This document shows positions 25,337-35,904 of a stretch of 64,000 nt of DNA, one piece after another (within the stretch, counting starts at the first letter, position 1; each line of letters begins with the position of its first letter). The position numbers were made by a program, and so were the translations under genes. Under the pieces are notes generated by a model. That model was given only the letters and a program-made list of their open reading frames with translations, was not told the origin of the DNA and did no database searches. The stretch spans positions 62,001 to 126,000 of the forward strand of contig DATJPD010000184.1 of assembly GCA_035506575.1 (NCBI GenBank), written 5' to 3'. Source of the stretch: DATJPD01 sp035506575 (GTDB lineage Bacteria > Pseudomonadota > Alphaproteobacteria > CACIAM-22H2).

Positions 25337-25759
25337 CTAGACGAAGATCGTTTCCGGAAGCTCGGGCGGGGGCTGCCGCCGCGCACGCGGCGGATCGTCG
25401 AGCAGGAGATCGGCGGCGGGGCTGGGCCGCATCGATTCCTGGGGCACCGCATGCGCGACGAGCCAGCTCGCGTGTGCGATCAGCGCGTAGGCATAGTCAT
25501 ACGCATAGAACAGCGGCCTGTGTCCGGCGGTGATGGCGCGTTCCTGGTGGACGACAGGATCCTTTACCGGAAAGCGCACGCCCTTGGGCGTCAGCCAGTA
25601 TTCGCCGGCCGGGCTTCTCTCGCCTGTCGGCACGCAGCCCAGACGTCGGCGCAAAGCGTTGAACACCCGCGTCGCCGAGACCAGAGGGCGCCTGCGGCGC
25701 GGCTTCTCCGGATAAAAGACCTCGATGGGCGGCGGCAGGAGGCGGGGTTGGGCGTCCAT
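25337..25759 (-). CDS. hypothetical protein
   Basis: 140 residues with no signal or membrane segment. Proline-rich ends flank a compact centre: SATRVFNALRRRLGCVPTGERSPAGEYWLTPKGVRFPVKDPVVHQE and LFYAYDYAYALIAHASWLVAHAV. The centre looks like a real domain, but the family is not recognised. It converges on the hydroxylase subunit gene, which ends 10 bases away. A competing plus-strand frame over the same bases looks random. Confidence 0.5.
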   Translation of the reverse strand: MDAQPRLLPPPIEVFYPEKPRRRRPLVSATRVFNALRRRLGCVPTGERSPAGEYWLTPKGVRFPVKDPVVHQERAITAGHRPLFYAYDYAYALIAHASWLVAHAVPQESMRPSPAADLLLDDPPRARRQPPPELPETIFV

Positions 25760-25871
25760 GAGCGGTTCTCGCGCGGACTCGATGCCGCAGAGATCTGCTC
25801 ATGAGGCGACAAAATGAACAGCCCGCGTGTGACCTCGCGGTGAGAACCCTGTGACAGAACTGTGCGCCTGC

Positions 25872-26480
25872 CTACAGGCGTAGCATGTCCATCGGCGACT
25901 TGTCCGGCGGCAAGAGCGGCCGACGCAGCAGGGAGTCGGGACGCTCACCGGACTTGAAGCGCCGCAGGATGTCTTCGGGGTCGTACATCACGCCGATCGG
26001 GTTCGACTGGAACGCGTCGGAGCGCATATAGGCCTTGGCCTCGTCCATGCTCGCGAACGCGTCCGCCTGCAGCTCGATGCGGTTGCCCTCGGGGTCGCGA
26101 TAGTACATCGACATGGTGACGCCGTGATTGATCGGCCAGAACGGCCTGATCCCGGCATCGCGCAGGCGCTCATAGGTCGCGAGCAGATCGCCGACGCTGC
26201 CATAGGTGAACGCGATGTGATCCATGCCCGAGCGCATCGTCTGGCCGGCTTCTTCGAGGCCGGGAATGGCGAGGAGTGCGATCCGGTGATGCTCGTCATC
26301 GTAGGTGAGGAAGCAGATCTGGTCGGATTCCTGCGTCACGTCGGCCTGCAGCACGGTCTGGTACCAGGCGCGCATGGCGGGCATGTCGCGCACCCGCAGC
26401 ACCACATGCGCGAGCTTCGCGGGCGAGACGCGCTTCGCTGTCGACCCGGATTGCTGCCCCGCCTGTTGCATGACATTCAT
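25872..26480 (-). CDS. VOC-family extradiol dioxygenase-like protein
   Basis: 202 residues. Paired beta-alpha-beta modules of the VOC fold: AHVVLRVRDMPAMRAWYQTVLQADVT and MDHIAFTYGSVGDLLATYERLRDAGI. The metal ligands of type I ring-cleavage enzymes are present: His in KLAHVV, His in MDHIAF and Glu in GNRIELQAD. The last ~40 residues (DPEDILRRFKSGERPDSLLRR) are a common tail of this group. It likely cleaves a catechol-type ring made by the flavin hydroxylase encoded just upstream. ATG 26480 is preceded by GGAGGAGGAC; longer frames upstream overlap the hydroxylase gene. Confidence 0.82.
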   Translation of the reverse strand: MNVMQQAGQQSGSTAKRVSPAKLAHVVLRVRDMPAMRAWYQTVLQADVTQESDQICFLTYDDEHHRIALLAIPGLEEAGQTMRSGMDHIAFTYGSVGDLLATYERLRDAGIRPFWPINHGVTMSMYYRDPEGNRIELQADAFASMDEAKAYMRSDAFQSNPIGVMYDPEDILRRFKSGERPDSLLRRPLLPPDKSPMDMLRL

Positions 26481-26523
26481 GATGTCCTCCTCCCGAGACG
26501 TGGGTTTGCAGGCGAACCCGAGC

Positions 26524-28158
26524 TTAGCAGACCGGGCCGCCGCCTGTAACGTGGCGCAGGATCGCGGCCCAGCTTTTGGGCGCGTCGCCCCGCCAGGCCA
26601 CGTGCTGATCGGGGCGGATGAGGATGTGCCGTGCTGCGTAGAGCTCCTCGATCCGCCGCGACGGCATGGAGAGGCGCTTGAGCGGAACACCGAGCTCGGC
26701 CGCATCGCGGCGCGCGCGGTCGAGATCGAGGTCGTCGGCTCCGCGGTCGCTGAGCAGGGTGAACCCGCGGCCGAAATGATCGTAGAGCGAGGAGCCGTCG
26801 TCGAGCCAGGCGTGCGGCGCGAGGCAGCCGGGACGCGCCGAGGGAACATAGTCGCGGAAGTGGAGCGGCGGCGGTGCCGTGCCGTCGGGGACGATCGCCG
26901 GGGAGTCCTCGTAGCGATAGCCGAGGATCACGCCCAGCGTATTGAACTCGCGCTCTTTGGCCTGGCGGATCCGCTCGCCGGCGGCGGCCCGGATGCGGGC
27001 GCCTGCCGCGGTCGCGTCTTCCAGGCCATCCTGCCAGAGCTGGTTGCTGAGCAGCGCGTGGTTGGCGACCGCTTCGTCCATGACGAAATTGTGCACCGGC
27101 TTGCGCTCGCGGGTGTAGCTGTCGAGCAACGCCGGATGTGCCCAGCCCTGCAGCACGCCGGCGACTTTCCAGCCGATGTCGACCGCGTCGGCCACGCCCA
27201 TGTTCATGCCGTAACCGCCGAACGGTGGATGGAGATGGCAGGCATCGCCGGCGAGGAACACGCGGGCGACCTGGTAGCGGTCGGCGATCAGCCGGCTCGC
27301 GATCCATTCATCGGAGCTCAGGATTTCGTAGGGCAGGTCGATGCCCGTCGAGCGCCGGATCAGTTCCGGCATGTCGCGCTCGCTGAGGGTGAGGCCGTCG
27401 GGAACGCGCGTCGGTCCGAAGAACCAGCGATCGCCGCGGTCCATCGGGCCGAGGAGGCTCGGAATTTCGTCGTTGATCTGCCAGTACATGATCCCGGGGC
27501 CGTGAGGGTGCGCGCGGTCGAGCCCGGGCGCCCGGAAGACCGTGTTGTAGTGCCGGGAGATCTTACGCACGCCCTCCATCGTGGCGCCGATCGCCTGGCG
27601 CACCGTGCTGCGCGCGCCATCGGCGCCGATCAGGAACTCGCAGGTCGCCGTGTGCTTGGCGCCGCTCGCGGCGTCGCGCAGCGTGGCGTGGACGCCGCGT
27701 TCGTGCTGCTCGAGGGCCGTGAGCTCGACCCCGAAGCGGATCTCGATGGTGGGCAGCGACTGCGCATGCGCGCGCAACACTTCTTCGACGGTGTATTGCG
27801 GGATCCATTGTCCGTGCTCGGAGTAGAACGGGTTGCGGCCCGGTGCGCAGTAGTTCGCATTCTCGATGCGGGTCAGGAGATGCCCGGACAGGCGTGTGAC
27901 GAAGAAGATGTCGGATGGATAATCGATGCCAAGCGGTGAGGCGGCGGCGAGCTTGTCGGCGATACCCCAGCGGCGCAGATGCTCGCGTGTGCGGACGTTC
28001 GTCGTCTTGGCGCGCGGGGCGTAGCCGACCCGGTCGTTGCGCTCGATCAGAAGCGTGCGGATGCCACGGTGGCCGAGCTCGATCGCGGCCGCGAGCCCGA
28101 CCGGTCCCGCCCCCACGACCAGGACCTGGGCGACGAAATCCCGAAGTGCTGCTGCCAT
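26524..28158 (-). CDS. FAD-dependent aromatic-ring monooxygenase (PheA/MhpA type)
   Basis: 544 residues. The FAD dinucleotide motif is VVGAGPVG at about 14-21, the DG motif is LIGADGARSTVRQAIG, and the GD motif is FLAGDACHLHPPFGGYGMNMGVADAVDIGWK. The C-terminal thioredoxin-like domain ends RHILIRPDQHVAWRGD, typical of phenol/3-(3-hydroxyphenyl)propionate hydroxylases. It hydroxylates an aromatic substrate using NAD(P)H and O2. The start at 28158 was chosen over 28191 because the latter overlaps the Bug gene. It lies 43 bases upstream of the VOC gene, so the two form a hydroxylation-cleavage pair. Confidence 0.9.
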   Translation of the reverse strand: MAAALRDFVAQVLVVGAGPVGLAAAIELGHRGIRTLLIERNDRVGYAPRAKTTNVRTREHLRRWGIADKLAAASPLGIDYPSDIFFVTRLSGHLLTRIENANYCAPGRNPFYSEHGQWIPQYTVEEVLRAHAQSLPTIEIRFGVELTALEQHERGVHATLRDAASGAKHTATCEFLIGADGARSTVRQAIGATMEGVRKISRHYNTVFRAPGLDRAHPHGPGIMYWQINDEIPSLLGPMDRGDRWFFGPTRVPDGLTLSERDMPELIRRSTGIDLPYEILSSDEWIASRLIADRYQVARVFLAGDACHLHPPFGGYGMNMGVADAVDIGWKVAGVLQGWAHPALLDSYTRERKPVHNFVMDEAVANHALLSNQLWQDGLEDATAAGARIRAAAGERIRQAKEREFNTLGVILGYRYEDSPAIVPDGTAPPPLHFRDYVPSARPGCLAPHAWLDDGSSLYDHFGRGFTLLSDRGADDLDLDRARRDAAELGVPLKRLSMPSRRIEELYAARHILIRPDQHVAWRGDAPKSWAAILRHVTGGGPVC

Positions 28159-28165
28159 GGCGGCG

Positions 28166-29137
28166 TTACTGCGGCTCGAGCCCGACGGCATCGATCACCG
28201 CTTTCCACTGCCGGCGCTGGGTGGCCACGAACGCCGCAAGCTGCTCCGGCGTTCCGGGATTGGGATAGACGCCGAGCACGGCGAAGCGCTCGATGATGTC
28301 GGGCATCCGGATCGCCGCGTTGATCGCCGCATTGAGGCGGCCGACGACCTCGGGCGGCGTGCCGGCCGGGGCGAACGTGGCGAACCAGCCGATCGATTCG
28401 AAGTCGGGAAACGTTTCGGCGACGGTTGGCACCTGCTCGTAGCCGGGCAGGCGTTGCCGCGAGGTGACGGCCAGGGCGCGCAACGTGCCCGCCTTCACCT
28501 GGCCGACCAGCGGCGGCAGCCCGTCGATCGTGCCCGTCGCTTCGCCGCTCAGCGCCGCGGCGACCTCCGCCACCGAGCCGTTGTAGACGACCGGCGTGAT
28601 CTCGATGCCCGCCGCGCGGTTGAGCATGGCGCCGGTCAGGTCCGGCACCGAGTTCTTCAAGGGATAGCCGAAATTGAGCGCTCCCGGCTGGGCCTTGGCG
28701 CGGGCGATGAGCTCCGCCAGCGTCGTGATGCCGCTGTTCGCCCCCACGGCGATCATCATCGGGCTGGTGCCGATGGCCGCGACCGGCATGAGGTCGCGGT
28801 CGACGTCGAATTGCGGGTTCTTGAACAGATAGGGCGTGAGCGTGACGGTCGAGGCCGCCACCAGCGCGAACGTGTAGCCGTCCGGCGCCGAACGGACCAG
28901 GCGGCTCATGCCCGGGATCCCGCCGGCCCCGGCGTAGTTCTCGACGATGAACTGCTGGCCGAGCGGGGTCGAAATGCGCTCGGCGACCAGGCGAGCGATG
29001 ATGTCGGGCGCCACGCCGGTCGGTGCTGGCACGATGATCTTGACCGGCCGGCTCGGCCAGGTCTCTGCATGCAGGGTTACGGGAACGGCCACCAGGCCGA
29101 GAAGTGCCGCGCCGATCGCAAGGCGCCCGAGGCGCAT
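28166..29137 (-). CDS. Bug/TctC family periplasmic binding protein
   Basis: 323 residues. The signal peptide ends near VTLHAE. Family blocks are WPSRPVKIIVPAPTGVAPDIIARLVAERI, FIVENYAGAGGIPGMSRLVRSAPDGYTFALV and VVYNGSVAEVAAALSGEATG. Two adjacent ATG codons (29140 and 29137) follow GGAGGAG; the second has better spacing. It is first in the three-gene minus-strand unit (Bug, flavin hydroxylase, VOC), so it probably captures the aromatic substrate or its precursor. It is divergent from the LysR gene. No TctAB genes are present. Confidence 0.9.
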   Translation of the reverse strand: MRLGRLAIGAALLGLVAVPVTLHAETWPSRPVKIIVPAPTGVAPDIIARLVAERISTPLGQQFIVENYAGAGGIPGMSRLVRSAPDGYTFALVAASTVTLTPYLFKNPQFDVDRDLMPVAAIGTSPMMIAVGANSGITTLAELIARAKAQPGALNFGYPLKNSVPDLTGAMLNRAAGIEITPVVYNGSVAEVAAALSGEATGTIDGLPPLVGQVKAGTLRALAVTSRQRLPGYEQVPTVAETFPDFESIGWFATFAPAGTPPEVVGRLNAAINAAIRMPDIIERFAVLGVYPNPGTPEQLAAFVATQRRQWKAVIDAVGLEPQ

Positions 29138-29237
29138 CATTGTCTCCTCCCTCTGCGGGCGGCCTTGCGGCCGCGTCTCATTGGCAGCTTTTAGCCTCTG
29201 GCGGGGGTTGTCGGTAAGATGGCAGTATTGACCGACT

Positions 29238-29254
29238 GATACCGAATTCTTATC
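29238..29254. promoter_or_regulatory. LysR-type operator between divergent genes
   Basis: GATA (29238-29241), nine bases, TATC (29251-29254) give an inverted repeat containing the T-N11-A core (T29240, A29252) expected of LysR-family sites. It lies 14 bases before the LysR start and about 100 bases before the Bug gene, positioned to control both. Confidence 0.55.
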
Positions 29255-29267
29255 GTTCAAGGTCCGC

Positions 29268-30167
29268 ATGAAGCTCAGTCAGTTCCGCGACGTGGTGGCG
29301 GTCGCCGAGCGCGGCAGCCTGCGCGCGGCGGCCCGCCATCTGGGCGCGGCGCAGCCCGCCCTCAGTCGCAGCATCCACGAGCTCGAACGCGAACTTGGCG
29401 TTCCGCTGTTCGAGCGCCGGGCGCGCGGCATGGTGCTGACGCCGATGGGCGACGTGTTCGTGCGGCGCGCCGGGGCCGTGCTGGGCGAGGTGCGCCGCGC
29501 GCGCGACGAGATCGAGCAATTGCAGGGCGGGGTTCGCGGCAGCGTCGTCGCAGCGCTCTCGTCGGTGCCGCACATGGCGCTGCTCCCGTCCGCCCTGCGG
29601 CCGTTCCGCACGCGCTATCCGAACGTGCGCCTGCGCATCGTCGAAGGCGTGTACCCGGCCTTCGAGGCCGGGCTCAAGGACGGCAGCATCGATTGCTATG
29701 TCGGACCCAGCCCCGGGGGGTCGCTCGCATCGGAGCTGGTCGAGGATAAGCTGTTCGACAACGCGCGTACGATCATCGGCCGCAGCGGACATCCGCTGGC
29801 CAAGGCACGTTCGCTCAAGTCCCTCGTCGCCGCGGAATGGGCATGGGCCGCCACGTCGATCACCCACGACGCCGAGGCGGAGCTCGCCGAGCTGTTCGCG
29901 CTGCATCGCCTGCCGACGCCGCGCCTGGCCCTGGCGGCCACGTCGGCGTTGACCTTGATGGTGGCGCTCATGAATAGCGACCTGCTGGCAATGGTCCCGA
30001 TCCAGTGGACGCGTTTCGCGCTCACCGCGCGCGAGCTGGTGCCGATCCGCGTGACGGAAGCGATCGGCGCCCCGCCCATCGTCGCCATCCGGCGCGCGGG
30101 CTTGCCGCTCACGCCGGCCGCGGAGTTCTTCGTCGACCTGATGAGGCGCGCGGCGCCGGTGCAGTAG
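29268..30167 (+). CDS. LysR family transcriptional regulator
   Basis: 299 residues. The N-terminal winged helix-turn-helix (MKLSQFRDVVAVAERGSLRAAARHLGAAQPALSRSIHELERELG) is textbook LysR, followed by the two-lobed effector-binding domain (about 90-295; VRGSVVAALSSVPHMALLPSAL onward). It is transcribed divergently from the Bug-hydroxylase-VOC unit and probably activates it in response to an aromatic compound. It ends 6 bases from the convergent hydantoinase gene. Confidence 0.93.
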   Translation: MKLSQFRDVVAVAERGSLRAAARHLGAAQPALSRSIHELERELGVPLFERRARGMVLTPMGDVFVRRAGAVLGEVRRARDEIEQLQGGVRGSVVAALSSVPHMALLPSALRPFRTRYPNVRLRIVEGVYPAFEAGLKDGSIDCYVGPSPGGSLASELVEDKLFDNARTIIGRSGHPLAKARSLKSLVAAEWAWAATSITHDAEAELAELFALHRLPTPRLALAATSALTLMVALMNSDLLAMVPIQWTRFALTARELVPIRVTEAIGAPPIVAIRRAGLPLTPAAEFFVDLMRRAAPVQ

Positions 30168-30172
30168 GACCC

Positions 30173-31624
<1,452 letters not shown>

Positions 31625-31759
31625 CGCCGCCTCCATCCGTGAGGAGGCGTGAAACCTACTCCCCGCGCGACAGGCCGATCAAGGCAGGACCGCTGGTATG
31701 CTGCTTGCAGGACGCTTCGGGCGGTGCGAGCCTAGGCAGCGAAACGTCGGGGCAGGGCC

Positions 31760-33001
31760 ATGGCGACAGTCCAGAACCTCCAGATCGATCGCGAGCGCTT
31801 GTGGCGCAGCCTCATGGAGATGGCGCGTATCGGCGCGACACCCAAAGGCGGCTGCAAGCGACTGGCGCTGTCGGATCTCGACAAAGAGGGCCGCGACCTG
31901 TTCGTCAAATGGTGCAAGGAGGCCGGTTGCACGGTCACCGTCGACCGCATGGGCAACATCTTCGCGCGGCGGCCGGGCCGGAAGAATGACGAGCCGCCGG
32001 TGGTCACCGGCAGCCACCTCGACACCCAGCCGACCGGCGGCAAGTTCGACGGCGTCTATGGCGTGCTCGCCGGGCTCGAGATCATCCGAACCTTGAACGA
32101 CAGCGGCTATGAGACCGACGTGCCGATCGAGGTCGCGGTGTGGACGAACGAGGAGGGCTCGCGCTTCGCACCCGCGATGACCGCGTCGGGCGTCTTCGGC
32201 GGGGTGTTCACCGAGGAGTACGGCCACAGCCGCAAGGACCTCGACGGCAAGACCATCCGAGAGGAACTCGAGCGCATCGGCTATCTCGGCGACCAGCCGG
32301 TCGGCGGGCGCAAGTTCCGCGCCTTCTTCGAGGCGCATATCGAGCAGGGGCCGATCCTCGAGGCCGAGCGCAAGACCGTCGGCGTCGTTCTGGGCATCCA
32401 GGGCATGAAGTGGTTCGAGGTCACCCTGACCGGGCGCGAAAGCCACGCCGGGACCACGCCGATGAACCGGCGCGCGGACGCGATGCTGGCCTGCGCCCGC
32501 GTCGTCGACCGCGTCAACCGCATCGCCCTCGACTTCGCACCCGGCGTGTCGACCGTGGGGCTCGTGCAGGTAAGCCCCAACTCCCGCAACACCATCCCGG
32601 GCACGGTATTCTTCACGGTCGACCTTCGCCACCCGCGGGACGAGGTGCTGGCCAAGATGAAGGCGCGCTTCGAGGCCGAACTCGCGGAGGTCTGCGGCGG
32701 GCTCGGCGTTGCCGTGGAGTGCAAGGAGATCTGGAATTCGCCCGCCATCCACTACCACGACGACTGCATCGCCGCGGTCCGCAAGGCGGCCCAAGACGCG
32801 GGTTACCCTCACATGGACATCGTCTCCGGCGCCGGCCACGACGCGGGCTACGTCAACCGCGTCGCGCCCGCGGGCATGGTCTTCGTGCCGTGCGAGAACG
32901 GCATCAGCCACAACGAAATCGAAAGTGCCACACCCGACGACCTCGCGGCCGGCTGCAACGTGTTGATGCGTGCCATGCTTTCGCTGGCCATGGCAGGTTG
33001 A
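31760..33001 (+). CDS. Zn-dependent N-carbamoyl-amino acid hydrolase/beta-ureidopropionase type
   Basis: 413 residues of the M20-like amidase family. Metal-site residues are H86 (TGSHLDTQ), D97 (GGKFDGVYG) and E131/E132 (WTNEEGSRFAPA). The dimerisation insert carries GRESHAGTTPMNRRADA. It releases CO2 and ammonia from N-carbamoyl amino acids, completing reductive pyrimidine or hydantoin breakdown after the hydantoinase. The ABC importer follows immediately: its GTG abuts this TGA, so the gene is coupled to transport. Dihydropyrimidine dehydrogenase genes are not in the window. Confidence 0.9.
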   Translation: MATVQNLQIDRERLWRSLMEMARIGATPKGGCKRLALSDLDKEGRDLFVKWCKEAGCTVTVDRMGNIFARRPGRKNDEPPVVTGSHLDTQPTGGKFDGVYGVLAGLEIIRTLNDSGYETDVPIEVAVWTNEEGSRFAPAMTASGVFGGVFTEEYGHSRKDLDGKTIREELERIGYLGDQPVGGRKFRAFFEAHIEQGPILEAERKTVGVVLGIQGMKWFEVTLTGRESHAGTTPMNRRADAMLACARVVDRVNRIALDFAPGVSTVGLVQVSPNSRNTIPGTVFFTVDLRHPRDEVLAKMKARFEAELAEVCGGLGVAVECKEIWNSPAIHYHDDCIAAVRKAAQDAGYPHMDIVSGAGHDAGYVNRVAPAGMVFVPCENGISHNEIESATPDDLAAGCNVLMRAMLSLAMAG

Positions 33002-33862
33002 GTGCGGCGCCCAGAGACCAGCGTGGAAGGTATGACGAAGCTCGCAAGCGTGCCCGAACCCGGCTTGGCGGCGCGCGCCGCGGCGCCGGTGGTCGAGATC
33101 GACCATCTCAATCTCGTCTTCAACGCCGCCGACGCGCCGGTTCAGGCCCTGACCGACGTCAACCTGGCGATCGGCAAGGGCGAGTTCGTGTCGTTCATCG
33201 GTCCCTCGGGCTGCGGCAAGACGACCTTGCTGCGGGTGGTCGCCGACCTCGAGCGCGCGACCGGCGGCACGGTCAAGGTGAACGGCGTCAGTCCCGAGGA
33301 GGCGCGCCTCGCGCGCGCCTACGGCTATGTCTTCCAGGCCGCGGCTCTTTATCCCTGGCGGTCGGTCCAGCGCAACATCACCCTGCCGCTCGAGATCATG
33401 GGGATGGACAGGGCGGAGCGCGAGGCGCGGGCGGCCCGTGTCCTGGACCTCGTGAACCTGTCGGCGTTCGCGCGCAAGTTCCCATGGCAGCTCTCCGGCG
33501 GTATGCAGCAGCGGGTGTCGATCGCCCGGGCCCTGTCCTTTGATCCGGCACTGCTGCTGATGGACGAGCCGTTCGGAGCGCTCGATGAGATCATCCGCGA
33601 CCATTTGAACGAGGAGCTGCTGCGCCTGTGGCGGCGTACGCAGAAGACCGTGCTGTTCGTCACCCATTCGATCCCCGAGGCGGTGTTCCTGTCGACGCGG
33701 ATTGTCGTCATGAGTGCCAGGCCTGGCCGCATCGTCGACGTGATCGACGCCGACCTGCCGGCCGACCGCACGCTCGAGATCCGCGAAAGTGCCGAGTTCG
33801 CGGCGATTGCGCACCGCGTGCGCGCGGGTTTGCGGGCCGGCCACAGCTACGATGAGGGCTGA
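33002..33862 (+). CDS. ABC transporter ATPase (SsuB/TauB/ThiZ type)
   Basis: 286 residues. Walker A is GPSGCGKTT at about 67-75, the signature is LSGGMQQRVSIARAL near 165 and Walker B is LLLMDEPFGALDE near 183, with the family H-loop VTHSIPEAVFL. It energises import by the two permeases and binding protein that follow. The GTG at 33002 directly abuts the upstream stop; an ATG at 33032, preceded closely by GGAAGG, is the other possible start. The permease GTG abuts this stop. Confidence 0.93.
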   Translation: MRRPETSVEGMTKLASVPEPGLAARAAAPVVEIDHLNLVFNAADAPVQALTDVNLAIGKGEFVSFIGPSGCGKTTLLRVVADLERATGGTVKVNGVSPEEARLARAYGYVFQAAALYPWRSVQRNITLPLEIMGMDRAEREARAARVLDLVNLSAFARKFPWQLSGGMQQRVSIARALSFDPALLLMDEPFGALDEIIRDHLNEELLRLWRRTQKTVLFVTHSIPEAVFLSTRIVVMSARPGRIVDVIDADLPADRTLEIRESAEFAAIAHRVRAGLRAGHSYDEG

Positions 33863-34765
33863 GTGAACACCGTAAGGGGAGCTCGGCAGCGGCTGATGAG
33901 CGGCAGCCTGGGGCCGGTTCTCGCAATCCTCGGCGTGCTCGTCGTCATCTGGTACGCCGGTGCGGTAGCGCTGAACGCTCAACGCGTGCTCGACGGCTAC
34001 GAGAGCGAGGAGACGACCGACTGGACCTGGCGCGACCTGGTCGCGGACACGCTGTCGATGGAGCGGCCGATCCTGCCCGCGCCGCACCAGGTGCTCATCG
34101 AGCTGGACAAGACGGTCCTGGACGTGGCGCCGACCTCGCGCCGCAGCCTCGTCTATCACGGATGGGTGACGCTCTCTTCGGCGCTGGTCGGCTTCGTCTT
34201 CGGGACGCTGCTCGGGATCGTGCTTGCCGTCGGCATCGTTCATGTGCCCACGTTGGAGCGGGCGCTGATGCCGTGGATCATCGCTTCGCAGACGATCCCC
34301 ATCCTGGCGATCGCACCCATGATCATCGTCGTGCTCGGCTCGCTCGGCCTCGTCGGTCTGCTGCCCAAGGCCATCATCTCGGCGTATCTGTGCTTCTTCC
34401 CCGTGACCATCGGCATGGTGAAGGGGCTGACCTCGCCCGACCGCATCCAGCTCGACCTCATCCGCACGTACAGCGCCAGCGAGACGCAGGTGTTCTGGAA
34501 ACTGCGCTGGCCGGCGTCGGTCGCCTTCCTCTTCGCGAGCCTCAAGGTGGCGATAGCGCTGGCCGTCGTGGGTGCGATCGTCGGCGAGCTGCCGACAGGT
34601 GCCGCAGCCGGGCTCGGGGCGCGGTTGCTGTCCGGCTCCTACTATGGCCAGACGGTGCAGATCTGGGCGGCGCTGGTCGTGGCGTCGGTGATGGCCGGGC
34701 TCGCGGTGCTCGCGGTCGATCTCGCCGAGTGCGCGACCGCGCGGCACATGGGCGGCCAGCTATGA
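33863..34765 (+). CDS. ABC transporter permease (SsuC/ThiX type)
   Basis: 300 residues with six membrane segments and a BPD-type EAA loop (IRTYSASETQVFWKLRWPASVAFLFASLK). It starts with GTG at the stop of the ATPase gene and overlaps the next permease by 4 bases. An unusual ~90-residue periplasm-facing stretch after the first helix (about 38-95, charged and with few hydrophobic residues) precedes the core. It forms a heterodimeric channel with the second permease. Confidence 0.9.
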   Translation: MNTVRGARQRLMSGSLGPVLAILGVLVVIWYAGAVALNAQRVLDGYESEETTDWTWRDLVADTLSMERPILPAPHQVLIELDKTVLDVAPTSRRSLVYHGWVTLSSALVGFVFGTLLGIVLAVGIVHVPTLERALMPWIIASQTIPILAIAPMIIVVLGSLGLVGLLPKAIISAYLCFFPVTIGMVKGLTSPDRIQLDLIRTYSASETQVFWKLRWPASVAFLFASLKVAIALAVVGAIVGELPTGAAAGLGARLLSGSYYGQTVQIWAALVVASVMAGLAVLAVDLAECATARHMGGQL

Positions 34766-35874
34766 CGCGCCGGTGGCCGCCCGCGTCGCTCTTCGCGGTG
34801 CCGGTGGGCCTCGCCGCCCTGGCATTGCCGCTGGGCTCGGCCGGTCGCTGGACCGATCATGCGGGGGCGCTGGCGCTCTGGGTCGCCGCACTGGCGCTCG
34901 CGGCGGCGGCCTTGCGGCTGCAGCGGTCGGCCGCGGCGGGGGCGGCACTCGTGGCGTCGGCGGTCGGCGCCACGGCACTCTATCTTCTGCTCGATGCGGG
35001 CGCCGACGGGGCTGCGGCGTCCGGACTGTGGGTCGGTGTGGTGGCGCTCGGCGCCATCGTTTGGACGGCCCTCGAGGGCGGAGCGGCGCTCAGCGCCGAG
35101 CGGCGCAACCGCGTGCTGGGGCTCGCGGTACCGGCCTTGTTCGGTGCGTGGCTTCTCTATCTCTGGCAGGTCGGCACGGTCGGCTTCGATGTGCCCTCGG
35201 TGCTGCTGCCGCCGCCGAGCCAGATCGCGGTCGCCTTCGCAAGCTCGCTCGGTCTGTTGGCCGAGGATTTCGTCCAGACCTTCGTCAAATCGATGATCCC
35301 CGGCTACGTCATCGGGTGCGGGGCGGGGCTCCTGGTCGCGATCGTGGCGGATCGCGTGCCGTTCCTGCGCCGCGGATTGTTGCCGATCGGCAATCTCGTC
35401 AGCGCCTTGCCGATCGTCGGCGTGGCGCCGATCATGGTGATGTGGTTCGGATTCGACTGGCAGTCCAAGGCCGCAGTGGTCGTCATCATGACCTTCTTCC
35501 CGATGCTGGTGAACGCGCTGGCCGGGCTGAATGCGCTCGACCGGGTCGGGCACGACCTGATGCGCACCTACGCCGCGAGCTATGGCCAGACCATGCGCCT
35601 GGCACGGCTGCCCGCGGCCCTGCCGTTCATCTTCAACGCGCTCAAGGTCAACTCGACGCTGGCCCTCATCGGCGCGATCGTCGCCGAGTTCTTCGGCACG
35701 CCGATCGTCGGCATGGGCTTCCGCATCTCGGCCGAGGTCGGGCGCATGAACATTGCGATGGTGTGGGCGTCGATCGTGGTCGCGGCCGTGACAGGCTCGC
35801 TGAGCTACGGCGCCATCGCCCTCGTTGAACGCAGTCTGACCTTCTGGCATCCATCGATCCGGAAGGCGTCCTAA
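34762..35874 (+). CDS. ABC transporter permease with N-terminal extra membrane helices
   Basis: 370 residues. The core permease domain (about 140-370) has the EAA loop MRTYAASYGQTMRLARLPAALPFIFNALK. The first ~120 residues form four additional hydrophobic helices, rich in Ala/Leu and not part of the standard fold, so the protein is longer than typical ~260-residue family members. The start is the ATG at 34762, overlapping the previous stop; a longer frame reaching 34162 is a shadow of the first permease. Confidence 0.88.
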   Translation: MTRRWPPASLFAVPVGLAALALPLGSAGRWTDHAGALALWVAALALAAAALRLQRSAAAGAALVASAVGATALYLLLDAGADGAAASGLWVGVVALGAIVWTALEGGAALSAERRNRVLGLAVPALFGAWLLYLWQVGTVGFDVPSVLLPPPSQIAVAFASSLGLLAEDFVQTFVKSMIPGYVIGCGAGLLVAIVADRVPFLRRGLLPIGNLVSALPIVGVAPIMVMWFGFDWQSKAAVVVIMTFFPMLVNALAGLNALDRVGHDLMRTYAASYGQTMRLARLPAALPFIFNALKVNSTLALIGAIVAEFFGTPIVGMGFRISAEVGRMNIAMVWASIVVAAVTGSLSYGAIALVERSLTFWHPSIRKAS

Positions 35875-35904
35875 GCGGGGTTTCATCTCAAGAGGAGAGG
35901 GTGC

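Noticed and set aside
31679..34747. A 1022-codon open frame on the minus strand over the hydrolase, ATPase and first permease genes
   Set aside because: It mirrors well-recognised plus-strand genes, and its translation is His/Arg/Asp-rich with no domain. Long antisense frames are expected at this GC content.
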